Of a stretch of DNA of 5,844 bases, positions 1 to 5,844 are shown one piece after another. The DNA is from Sneathiella sp. (GTDB lineage Bacteria > Pseudomonadota > Alphaproteobacteria > Sneathiellales > Sneathiellaceae): assembly GCA_016765515.1 (NCBI GenBank), contig JAESPT010000288.1, positions 1 through 5,844 on the forward strand. Direction: 5' to 3'. The notes under the pieces are model-generated. The model ran no database searches, was not told where the DNA came from, and worked only from the letters and a program-made list of their open reading frames with translations. A program made the position numbers and the translations under genes. How positions within the stretch are numbered: position 1 is the stretch's first letter; each line of letters begins with the position of its first letter.

Positions 1-68
1 ACATTTTCATCTTCAGATTGTATGGATTTCCACACACTAAATCTTGATGCAAGAAAGGAATTAAGACG
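1..68. other. Left-edge intergenic stretch downstream of dctD
   Basis: Short non-coding stretch between the window edge and the dctD stop. No rho-independent terminator is evident: a 5-bp dyad with a 3-base centre (42-54) is too weak and lacks a good U-tract. No GG-N10-GC sigma-54 promoter is visible on either strand. On the minus strand an ATG at 10-8, followed by AAA ATG, could be the start of a further gene in the dct operon, but only three codons are visible. On the plus strand one frame stays open from 1 to a TAG at 70-72, which could be the tail of a convergent gene. Neither can be decided from this window. Confidence 0.4.
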
Positions 69-1424
69 TTAGTCGACAAAATCCAATCGGTTCAAGCCAT
101 GTTTGGCCATTTTGTCATAGAGCGTTTTTCTGGGAAGTCCCAACACCTCCTGCGTTGCTTTGATACTACCACCACTCGATTTCAAAGCTTGTGAGATTAG
201 GCTTTTCTCAAAATAATTGACCTGGGAGACCAATGATCCTGATTTTTCCTTGCCGCTGGCATTCTGTTCAGACGTATCAAATTCCAGATCGGCATATCCG
301 AGTAAAATGCGATCCGCTACATTCTGCAACTCGCGCACATTGCCGGGCCAATGGCGGGACATCAACTGAGCGAGTTCAGCGGACCCCAGGCTTTTCGCAT
401 CTCTGCCGTATTTCTCCGACGCTTGCTCTGAAAAATGTTTATAAAGAAGAGGAATATCCTCTCTTCGTTCCCGTAGCGGCGGCAAATCAATCGAAACCAC
501 ATTTAAACGATAATAGAGATCTTCTCTAAAATCACCCTTATCACACGCGTCCCTCAGGTCCACTTTTGTCGCAGCAAGAATTCTCAAATCCAGTGGAATA
601 AGCTCATTGGACCCAACTCTTTCAATAGCCCGCTCCTGCAGAACACGTAGTATTTTCACTTGTAAGTTAAGGGGCATGCTTTCTATTTCATCCAGAAACA
701 AAGTTCCTCCATTTGCATGCTCAAACTTACCAACCCTTGATTTTTGTGCGCCGGTGAACGCTCCCGCAACATGTCCGAAAAGCTCACTTTCAATCAAGGT
801 TTCTGGCACTGCACCGCAATTCAGGGCAACAAAATTTCCACTGCGCCGAGACGACTGATCATGAAGCCTGCGGGCAATCAGTTCTTTTCCCGTTCCCGTT
901 TCTCCGTGGATTAAAACATCCGTTTCCGTATCGGCGATATTTGCAATAATTTGCCTCAAACGGACAATCTCACGGCTATCGCCGATTATTGTTTCCTTTG
1001 TTGCCAGGACCTCATTCAAGCGAGATCGAAGGTTTCGGTTCTCCAAAACAAGCGCGCGTTTTTCAAGCGCCCGTTTAACAACTTCTGTAATTGTTTCTGA
1101 AGCAAATGGATTTTCAATAAAATCATAGGCCCCTGCTCGTATTGCCTCCACCGCCATTGAAATATCGCCATGTCCAGTAATCAAAACGACAGGAATCTCT
1201 GGATCAATTTTGAGAATATTCTGCATAAGTGAAAGCCCGTCCATCTCGTGCATGCGAACATCCGTCACAACAACACCGGGCCAGCTTTGTGTAAGAAGCG
1301 ACGGTACCTCCACCGCCTGCTCAAAACTTTTTACGACATAACCGGCGATTTCCAAAGTTTGAGAGGTGGCAAGCCGAATATGCTCCTCATCATCAACCAG
1401 AAAAACGAGCTTTGGATCAGTCAA
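69..1424 (-). CDS. dctD: DctD-type sigma-54-dependent response regulator (C4-dicarboxylate transport regulator)
   Basis: Cytoplasmic NtrC-family activator of 451 residues, close to the usual ~440-460 of DctD. When phosphorylated by its kinase it should oligomerise and remodel sigma-54 RNA polymerase by ATP hydrolysis. Receiver domain, about 6-120: acidic pocket D11/D12, phosphoacceptor D55 (in VTDVRM), T83. The normally invariant lysine of the 'K-P' motif is N105 here. AAA+ domain, about 145-380: Walker A GETGTGKE at 174-181, the sigma-54-contacting GAFTGA loop at 221-226, Walker B LFLDE at 242-246, arginine-finger region FREDLYYRLN at 299-308, sensor II WPGNVREL at 359-366. A linker of low conservation (about 383-398) leads to a Fis-type helix-turn-helix at about 405-445, whose LGLPRKTLYDK (428-438) is typical of DctD. 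The start is TTG: it has AAGGAAG six bases upstream, and the next in-frame ATG (codon 58) would destroy the receiver. The gene overlaps the dctB stop by 8 bases, implying translational coupling. Family assignment is firm; the dicarboxylate role is inferred from homology. Confidence 0.92.
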   Translation of the reverse strand: MTDPKLVFLVDDEEHIRLATSQTLEIAGYVVKSFEQAVEVPSLLTQSWPGVVVTDVRMHEMDGLSLMQNILKIDPEIPVVLITGHGDISMAVEAIRAGAYDFIENPFASETITEVVKRALEKRALVLENRNLRSRLNEVLATKETIIGDSREIVRLRQIIANIADTETDVLIHGETGTGKELIARRLHDQSSRRSGNFVALNCGAVPETLIESELFGHVAGAFTGAQKSRVGKFEHANGGTLFLDEIESMPLNLQVKILRVLQERAIERVGSNELIPLDLRILAATKVDLRDACDKGDFREDLYYRLNVVSIDLPPLRERREDIPLLYKHFSEQASEKYGRDAKSLGSAELAQLMSRHWPGNVRELQNVADRILLGYADLEFDTSEQNASGKEKSGSLVSQVNYFEKSLISQALKSSGGSIKATQEVLGLPRKTLYDKMAKHGLNRLDFVD

Positions 1425-3384
1425 GGATTTCTTCCTTTTTTTCTACAGCAGCCTGAAGTTTAACGTGAAAACACGCCCCAACGTCAGCCCTATTCTCAGC
1501 GTTTATTTCTCCGCCCAGCTCTTTCACAATACCAAGTGTTATGGAAAGACCTAACCCCAAACCTTTCCCCGTCATTTTAGTCGTAAAAAAAGGATCAAAG
1601 ATCCGGGACATTGTCTCAGCGGATATTCCGGGGCCCGTATCACAGATACTCAATGTTACAAAATTATCTGATTTGGAAATAGTAACTTCAAGCCTTTTTT
1701 GAATGTCAGAACTAGGGGTCTCATCCGTCATGGCATCCAAAGCATTATTCATCAGATTGATGAGAATCTGCTCCAAGCGAATAATACCCCCCATCACCCA
1801 TATACGCCCTTCAGGAATATGCTGAATGACCGCCACATTTTCACTTTGAATACGGGGCATCAATTGCATCAAAGAACTATCCAGTGCACCTTTCAAGGAT
1901 ACAGGTTTAACTCTCGCTACAGATTTTCGAGCGAACATCTTGAGCTGACCTGTTATCCGCGCGACACGATCCGTTAATTCACCGATCGTCTTCAAGTTTG
2001 CTGATGCTTCGTCGAGCCTGTCCATTTTTATCAGGGCCGCCGCATTATCAGCATAACTTCTAATGGCTGTCATAGGCTGGTTCAACTCATGGGTGACACC
2101 AGCAGACATACCACCAAGAGCCGCCAGTTTGCTGGCCTGGATCAATTCATTTTGAGCATTCTGAAGTTCTTTTTCCGCCTTTTGACGCTCTGTTATCTGC
2201 CTTCTGAGTTCTGTATTGGTTTTCGTCAAATCAGACGTTCTTTGTTTAACATTGTCTTCAAGTTGATCCCGTGCAGTCTTCAAGACAGCTTGCGCCCGTT
2301 GTTCGGCGAGCCACCGTTCATGCAGGACTTGCCGCCGTTGATTGACATAAAGGACGATTATGAAAATGACGACAAACAGGCTTCCGACAACCAGAAGGGC
2401 GACAGATATGATCGGCTTTGCCGATGACGTGTTCGACAGCAATTGAATTATCCAGCCCGTTCCGCCAATATCAGTCGATTGGACTAGATATTGACCTGTT
2501 TCAGGTTTCCTGGCCCGCCTCCATTGATCAATCATTAAAATCGGATTGCCGTCCGCAGTCTCTTCGGAAATTCGAACGGATAAGGGCTCGATCAATGCAT
2601 TATCATATTGACGAGTTTTGATTATTTCCCGGCGGATTTCATCTGCCACCGGATACAATGACCTATATTTCCAGGGTTTAAAGCTTGTAATGAAAATCAC
2701 GCCATGCTCATCCGTAACAATAACGCGATCGTCCGGCCTTGTCTTTGCCCAGCTCTTCTCAAGGTCTTCAATGCCGACTTTGACAACAATAACACCCAGA
2801 ATTTCGCCTGCATCCAATACGGGATGGGAAATAAAATAGCCTGGTTTTTGCGACGTAATACCATGGGCAAAATACCGCCCCTTGTATCCTTTAATCGCTG
2901 TCTGGAAATAGGGACGAAACTTGAAATTTTTACCTACAAATGACCGATCTTCCTGCCAATTGCTTGACGCAATTGTCAAACCATTCGCATCCATCAAATA
3001 GGTGGCCGAGGTTCCTGCCATCGCGTTCAACCGTTCCATAAGAAGGTTCGCTTGGAGTACGAGGCTTGTTTTCTCGGGTTGATTTAACAAATCCAGCAGC
3101 TTTGAATCCACGGATAACATTTCGGGAAGATAATCGTACTTCTCGAAACCGCTTTGCAAACTCGACGCATACAGATTCAGTCGTTGCTCCCCCTGATCTG
3201 AAAGCACCCCCAGTGCATATCGATTACTGAACACAGCGGTTACCCACAATAAAACCGCAAAGGCTAACAGCAAAAGGAAGACTTCCAGCAATCGCTGCCA
3301 ACGGGAAACAGGCAATCCAATTTTTCTGGGTAGGGCAGATACCGTCAAAGGCTTGTAGGATGAAGGTTTGATCAATCTGGGCAT
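1417..3384 (-). CDS. dctB: DctB-type sensor histidine kinase (C4-dicarboxylate sensor)
   Basis: Inner-membrane histidine kinase, predicted to sense a periplasmic C4-dicarboxylate and phosphorylate the DctD encoded downstream. Numbering from the ATG at 3384 (655 residues; DctB proteins are usually ~600-650): TM1 about 32-53; periplasmic double-Cache (PAS-like) sensor about 54-320, with DctB-like landmarks YLMDANG (129-135), RPYF (157-160), HGITSQKPGYF (174-184) and a lysine in VVKVG (K202). TM2 about 324-347, a charged coiled coil about 348-415, then the HisKA helix with H432 in THELNQPM. The ATPase domain has N547 (N box), DTGPGI (582-587), FDPFFTTK (596-603) and GKGLGLGLSI (606-615). No phosphoacceptor or ATP-binding residue is missing. 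The start is uncertain. The frame is open to a TTG at 3495, with ATGs at 3435, 3393 and 3384, none with a clear Shine-Dalgarno. I chose 3384 because it puts the usual short cytoplasmic tail before TM1; the longer forms add a Cys-rich hydrophobic stretch not expected in DctB. The stop overlaps dctD by 8 bases. Confidence 0.9.
   Translation of the reverse strand: MPRLIKPSSYKPLTVSALPRKIGLPVSRWQRLLEVFLLLLAFAVLLWVTAVFSNRYALGVLSDQGEQRLNLYASSLQSGFEKYDYLPEMLSVDSKLLDLLNQPEKTSLVLQANLLMERLNAMAGTSATYLMDANGLTIASSNWQEDRSFVGKNFKFRPYFQTAIKGYKGRYFAHGITSQKPGYFISHPVLDAGEILGVIVVKVGIEDLEKSWAKTRPDDRVIVTDEHGVIFITSFKPWKYRSLYPVADEIRREIIKTRQYDNALIEPLSVRISEETADGNPILMIDQWRRARKPETGQYLVQSTDIGGTGWIIQLLSNTSSAKPIISVALLVVGSLFVVIFIIVLYVNQRRQVLHERWLAEQRAQAVLKTARDQLEDNVKQRTSDLTKTNTELRRQITERQKAEKELQNAQNELIQASKLAALGGMSAGVTHELNQPMTAIRSYADNAAALIKMDRLDEASANLKTIGELTDRVARITGQLKMFARKSVARVKPVSLKGALDSSLMQLMPRIQSENVAVIQHIPEGRIWVMGGIIRLEQILINLMNNALDAMTDETPSSDIQKRLEVTISKSDNFVTLSICDTGPGISAETMSRIFDPFFTTKMTGKGLGLGLSITLGIVKELGGEINAENRADVGACFHVKLQAAVEKKEEILD
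1431..1437 (-). promoter_or_regulatory. Ribosome binding site of dctD, inside the end of dctB
   Basis: Read on the minus strand, AAGGAAG sits six bases before the TTG at 1424-1422. It is the best Shine-Dalgarno on this strand and decides the non-ATG start of dctD. The same bases encode the Lys-Glu-rich C-terminus of DctB (EKKEE), so ribosomes finishing dctB cover the site. This favours coupled, stoichiometric translation of kinase and regulator. Confidence 0.7.
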
Positions 3385-3503
3385 AATGTACATTTGGCAA
3401 AATAACTGACAACAGGCTAGCAACGTAGCGAACATACTCACAATTTGCAAAAGAACCGTTGTTATTACTGTCCAGGAGACGAAAATTTCTATCAAAATAT
3501 TAT

Positions 3504-3532
3504 TTGAAAATTGCGGGGTATCCGTTCATCAT
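3504..3532 (+). promoter_or_regulatory. Possible sigma-70-type promoter for the EamA permease gene
   Basis: TTGAAA (3504-3509) and CATCAT (3527-3532) are separated by 17 bases, matching the -35 and -10 consensus at 5/6 and 4/6 positions. This would give a leader of roughly 60 bases before the ATG at 3597. A second -10-like TAGAAT at 3546-3551 lacks a good -35. Such matches are common by chance in AT-rich spacers, so the call is tentative. Confidence 0.25.
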
Positions 3533-3540
3533 CGACCCCG
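3514..3540. repeat. Inverted repeat CGGGGT-N15-ACCCCG over the possible promoter
   Basis: Perfect 6-bp arms at 3514-3519 and 3535-3540 with 21 bp between arm starts, about two helical turns. That is the geometry of a dimeric repressor or activator site. The left arm falls in the spacer of the possible promoter and the right arm just after its -10. The GC-rich arms stand out against an AT-rich spacer. It is not a terminator: the loop is long and no T-run follows. A chance dyad cannot be excluded. Confidence 0.3.
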
Positions 3541-3596
3541 AATAGTAGAATAGAAAACAAACATCTAACTCCGAGCACTCCGCGGATCCTTCTTTT

Positions 3597-4526
3597 ATGC
3601 CACAAAGTACCAAAAATCAGAACCATACTGGAAAAAACCCAGCCCAGTATGCGCCTTTATATGTTGTCATTTTTGGCGTTACCTTCGGCACATCAATTGC
3701 CATGGCAAAATTGGGGGCCATAGAAGGATTATCCCCCATGGTTCTTGTTTTCTGGCAAATGCTTTGCGCAGGAATTCTGTTAGGAATAACGGCATGGATC
3801 AAGGGCCAACGCCCAAAATTAATACCGCGCCATATCCGGTACTATTTCATTGCGGGTATTTTGGGGAATGCCGTTCCAACAACTTTAACTTTCATTTCAG
3901 CCGTAAAAATCGGCACAGGATTAACCGGCTTGGTGTACCCCCTCTCACCGGTTTTTACCTACGCTTTCGCTGCGCTTCTTGGAATGGACAAGTTTCAGCC
4001 CAGAAAATTAGTCGGACTGGCCCTTGGTCTTATGGGCGCGCTTTTTATTATTGCAACACCTCTGATTGTAGATGGCGGCGAAAACTTCGCTGAATTACCG
4101 GTTATCTGGCTTGGTATCGCCTTTACAATCCCCATATTTTTAGCCTGCGGTAATATTTATCGCAGTCGTGATTGGCCACCTGATACGGGATCCCTGCCCT
4201 TGGCTTCGGGGATGTTGATAGCAACAGCATTGATGTTACTACCTGTTTTATTACTGACCCAGAATTTCAGATTTCCAGATCTATCTGGCAGTGTAATTGA
4301 CTGGATAATTTTTGGTAACATTCTCTTGTCATTCATTGGCTTTATTGTGTATTTCGAGTTACAACGAACAGCAGGACCTGTATATTTCAGTCAAATATCC
4401 TATTTTATTACAATAACGACCATGGCTTTTGGCGCCTTTCTGTTCGACGAAACTTTAAGCCCGTCAATTTGGATTGCCATCGGAATGATATTTAGTGGCC
4501 TTTATTTGGTGAGCAAATCACGATAA
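3597..4526 (+). CDS. EamA-family (DMT superfamily) membrane permease
   Basis: Inner-membrane transporter of 309 residues, the normal size for ten-helix drug/metabolite transporters of the RhaT/YdcZ-like EamA group, which export or import small metabolites such as amino acids, nucleosides or sugars. The substrate cannot be read from the sequence. Ten hydrophobic segments are visible at about 22-40, 47-67, 82-103, 108-129, 137-157, 167-188, 202-222, 233-256, 260-284 and 290-307, forming two five-helix EamA repeats. The first repeat carries the family-typical YPLSPVFTYAFAALLG (114-129); the matching part of the second is AGPVYFSQISYF...GAFLFDETLSP (259-289), with the acidic 'DE' after helix 9. 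The tail is short and basic. The ATG at 3597 has no clear Shine-Dalgarno, but no better start precedes helix 1. It is divergent from dctB and precedes the asmA-like gene by 158 bases, so it is probably monocistronic. A link to the Dct system is speculative. Confidence 0.88.
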   Translation: MPQSTKNQNHTGKNPAQYAPLYVVIFGVTFGTSIAMAKLGAIEGLSPMVLVFWQMLCAGILLGITAWIKGQRPKLIPRHIRYYFIAGILGNAVPTTLTFISAVKIGTGLTGLVYPLSPVFTYAFAALLGMDKFQPRKLVGLALGLMGALFIIATPLIVDGGENFAELPVIWLGIAFTIPIFLACGNIYRSRDWPPDTGSLPLASGMLIATALMLLPVLLLTQNFRFPDLSGSVIDWIIFGNILLSFIGFIVYFELQRTAGPVYFSQISYFITITTMAFGAFLFDETLSPSIWIAIGMIFSGLYLVSKSR

Positions 4527-4563
4527 GGACCATTTTTCCGGATACGGGTCGACAGTACTTTTT

Positions 4564-4591
4564 TTGATTTCGTAAAAAACACTTTTATATG
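4564..4591 (+). promoter_or_regulatory. Possible promoter for the asmA-like gene
   Basis: TTGATT (4564-4569) and TATATG (4586-4591) are spaced by 16 bases, each matching the sigma-70 consensus at four positions. The placement would leave a leader of about 85 bases. It is the best pair I could find in this AT-rich spacer, but support is weak. Confidence 0.2.
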
Positions 4592-4673
4592 TTGTTCTTA
4601 GTCCGTTCACATTGAGAGAAACAGGCAAGTCATAGTGCTTACAAAACATCAGTCAATACGTCCGTATCTTGGA

Positions 4674-4679
4674 AAGGGA
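4674..4679 (+). promoter_or_regulatory. Ribosome binding site of the asmA-like gene
   Basis: AAGGGA, within GGAAAGGGA, lies five bases before the ATG at 4685. It is the strongest Shine-Dalgarno on the plus strand in this window and fixes the start of the partial gene that runs off the right edge. Confidence 0.65.
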
Positions 4680-4684
4680 TTACG

Positions 4685-5844
4685 ATGAAAAAGATAGTTT
4701 ACGGCATACTCGGTATATTTGTTTTGGTGATCGCGGCCGTTATTGCCCTTCCCTTTCTCGTGCCCGCAGAAAAAATAAAGGAAGAGCTGGTTCTTGCTGT
4801 CAATGATGCCACAGGGCGAACTCTGGCAATTGATGGCGATTTTGGTGTCAGCGTCTTCCCTGTTTTAGGGTTGAATGCTTCGAAAGTATCCTTTTCGAAT
4901 TCTCCCAACAGTCCAAATCCCAATATGGCGACCACTGACGAATTGACAGTTGAGCTTGACCTTCTCTCTCTCTTATCCGGCCAAATCCAGGTAAATACTT
5001 TTATTTTGGATAAGCCTGTCGTGTTTCTTGAAGTGGAAAAGAATGGAGAGAAAAACTGGGAGTTTTCTCAATCAGCGCCACAGTCATCCAAGCCAAAAGA
5101 GAGTACTGACCCTTCTGAGAAGATTGCTGATCTTGGAATAACAGACCTTAATCTTGGCAACGTGAAAATTATAAGTGGTGCGATCACCTACATCGATCGC
5201 AAGGCAAACGCGCAATATGAAGTCACAGATGTTAATCTCGCTGTGGTTTTAAATGGACTTGATCAACCCTTTAAAACGACAGGCAACGCCACCTGGAACG
5301 GTGAAACCTTAGAGCTTGATACGGAACTCGGAGCCTTGCGGGCCGTTTTGGAAAACAAGGAAACCACCTTAACAGCTGCAATAAAGTCCACCAAAATAAA
5401 TGCTTCCTACAAGGGATCCCTGACATCAGTTACGCCGCTTGCCTTACTTGGGAAAACGGATCTAAAAATCCCGTCCGTAAAGAATCTGACAGGTTGGATC
5501 GGACAACCGATTGACGCTAAGGAAAATACGTTCGGGGCCTTGTCGATTAACGGAACCATCAAAATCAACGGCAGTACTTACGCGTTCAAAGAAGCCGAAC
5601 TGTCTTTCGACAAAATAAAAGGTAAAGGCGATTTCAAAGTAGATCTTGGCGGTAAAATTCCCAATCTGGAAGGTAAACTTGACTTAGCCGCGCTAGATGT
5701 AAACCCTTATCTCCCGAAAGAAACTCAGTCTGAGCCCAAACAGAAAAAGGAAGAAAACGCCTCTAAATCGGAAAAATGGGATAGTACGCCCATTGATTTT
5801 TCAGGCCTTAAAGCGGTATACGCCAAATTCGAACTGTCCGTAGA
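4685..5844 (+). CDS. AsmA-family inner-membrane/periplasmic protein, 3' end outside the window
   Basis: The first 386 codons are visible and remain open to the edge; AsmA proteins usually run 600-700 residues, so roughly half is missing. A signal anchor (about 4-26, after MKK) precedes a periplasmic part. Family landmarks: RTLAIDGDFGVSVFPVLGL (45-63) followed by SFSNSP; a block at about 82-126 ending in the typical P-x-V-x-L-E-x-x-x-x-G-x-x-N-W; and W365-D-S-T-P-I-D-F-S373, the conserved start of the C-terminal AsmA region. Two hydrophilic linkers interrupt it: Ser/Pro/Lys-rich at about 128-146 and Lys/Glu-rich at about 344-364. AsmA-like proteins form long beta-rich periplasmic bridges related to Vps13/chorein proteins and are implicated in phospholipid transfer to the outer membrane and in envelope integrity; that role is inferred here. 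The start has a strong Shine-Dalgarno. A paralogue of the AsmA/TamB group is possible, but the N-terminal block favours AsmA proper. Confidence 0.85.
   Translation, partial: MKKIVYGILGIFVLVIAAVIALPFLVPAEKIKEELVLAVNDATGRTLAIDGDFGVSVFPVLGLNASKVSFSNSPNSPNPNMATTDELTVELDLLSLLSGQIQVNTFILDKPVVFLEVEKNGEKNWEFSQSAPQSSKPKESTDPSEKIADLGITDLNLGNVKIISGAITYIDRKANAQYEVTDVNLAVVLNGLDQPFKTTGNATWNGETLELDTELGALRAVLENKETTLTAAIKSTKINASYKGSLTSVTPLALLGKTDLKIPSVKNLTGWIGQPIDAKENTFGALSINGTIKINGSTYAFKEAELSFDKIKGKGDFKVDLGGKIPNLEGKLDLAALDVNPYLPKETQSEPKQKKEENASKSEKWDSTPIDFSGLKAVYAKFELSV

Larger units (their letters stand above)
3385..3596. promoter_or_regulatory. Divergent intergenic region between dctB and the EamA permease gene
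   Basis: The 212 bases between the chosen dctB start and the permease start must hold promoters for both directions. The part from 3385 to 3495 is also open in the dctB frame, so it could instead encode a longer DctB N-terminus. For the plus strand there is one plausible sigma-70-like promoter and a dyad, listed separately. For the minus strand I could not find a convincing -35/-10 pair. No TGGCAC-N5-TTGC sigma-54 element is visible on either strand, so neither gene looks like a direct sigma-54 target from here. Confidence 0.45.
4527..4684. other. Intergenic region between the permease and asmA-like genes
   Basis: The region holds a run of seven T at 4559-4565 but no stable GC-rich hairpin directly before it; a CCG-GATA-CGG mini-stem at 4538-4547 is too short and too far away. 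A rho-independent terminator for the permease gene is therefore not supported. A small dyad, ATACG-TC-CGTAT (4656-4667), lies just before the ribosome binding site of the asmA-like gene. No sigma-54 element and no small ORF with a credible start was found. Confidence 0.4.

Noticed and set aside
42..54. Dyad TCTTG-ATG-CAAGA after dctD as a terminator
   Set aside because: A 5-bp AT-rich stem with a 3-base loop and only a short T-tract is too weak to call.
233..858. Open plus-strand frames antisense to dctD (233-529 and 607-858)
   Set aside because: They lie fully inside a well-supported gene, show no domain-like composition and have no credible ribosome binding site; they are shadow frames.
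1699..2943. Several open plus-strand frames antisense to dctB, the longest at 2089-2427
   Set aside because: All overlap conserved kinase or sensor codons on the other strand, and their translations look like random composition.
3224..3412. Minus-strand 62-codon frame overlapping the dctB 5' end
   Set aside because: It overlaps the strongly predicted TM1 region of DctB in another frame and has no recognisable features.
3764..4093. Plus-strand 109-codon frame inside the permease gene
   Set aside because: It is an out-of-frame shadow of the EamA gene, whose own frame gives ten clean membrane helices.
4538..4565. Possible rho-independent terminator after the permease gene
   Set aside because: The T-run at 4559-4565 is real, but the only nearby stem is 3 bp and is separated from it by more than ten bases.
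4602..4609. Octamer TCCGTTCA present in both plus-strand spacers (3521-3528 and 4602-4609)
   Set aside because: One shared 8-mer between two spacers of 100-160 bases is not far from chance, and its position relative to the candidate promoters differs.
4656..4667. Dyad ATACG-TC-CGTAT before the asmA-like ribosome binding site as an operator
   Set aside because: 5-bp arms are expected by chance in a spacer of this size; there is no second copy nearby.
4699..4935. Minus-strand 78-codon frame at the start of the asmA-like gene
   Set aside because: It is antisense to the AsmA N-terminal block with its strong ribosome binding site, and shows no independent support.

Overview
The window looks like a piece of an alphaproteobacterial chromosome of moderate G+C (mid-40s percent by eye, not computed). 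The basis is the DctB/DctD-type two-component pair, the AsmA-family protein with a 'W-x-x-x-P-I-D-F-S' block, and the weak or absent Shine-Dalgarno sequences at several starts. A marine or other non-rhizobial lineage would fit the base composition, but that is inference. No mobile element, tRNA, rRNA or CRISPR array was seen.

Layout. Minus strand: a sensor histidine kinase of the DctB type (start near 3384, end 1417) is followed by its sigma-54-dependent response regulator of the DctD type (1424 to 69). The two genes overlap by 8 bases; the regulator starts at TTG, with its ribosome binding site inside the last codons of the kinase. Plus strand: a ten-helix EamA/DMT-superfamily permease (3597-4526) is divergent from the kinase. 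An AsmA-family inner-membrane/periplasmic protein (4685 to beyond the right edge) follows after a 158-base gap.

How they fit together. DctB senses a periplasmic ligand, C4-dicarboxylates in characterised members, through a double-Cache domain and phosphorylates DctD. DctD then drives sigma-54 RNA polymerase at the promoter of a dicarboxylate transporter gene (dctA or dctPQM). No such transporter, and no recognisable -24/-12 promoter, lies in this window, so the target is either outside it (perhaps just left of position 1) or different. The permease and AsmA gene have no demonstrated link to the pair; divergence from dctB is the only contextual hint.

The most notable oddity is in the DctD receiver: the near-invariant active-site lysine (the 'K-P' motif) is asparagine (N105), while the other phosphorylation residues are intact. 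I found nothing that looks like a wholly new system; the window is mostly ordinary chromosomal housekeeping and regulation.
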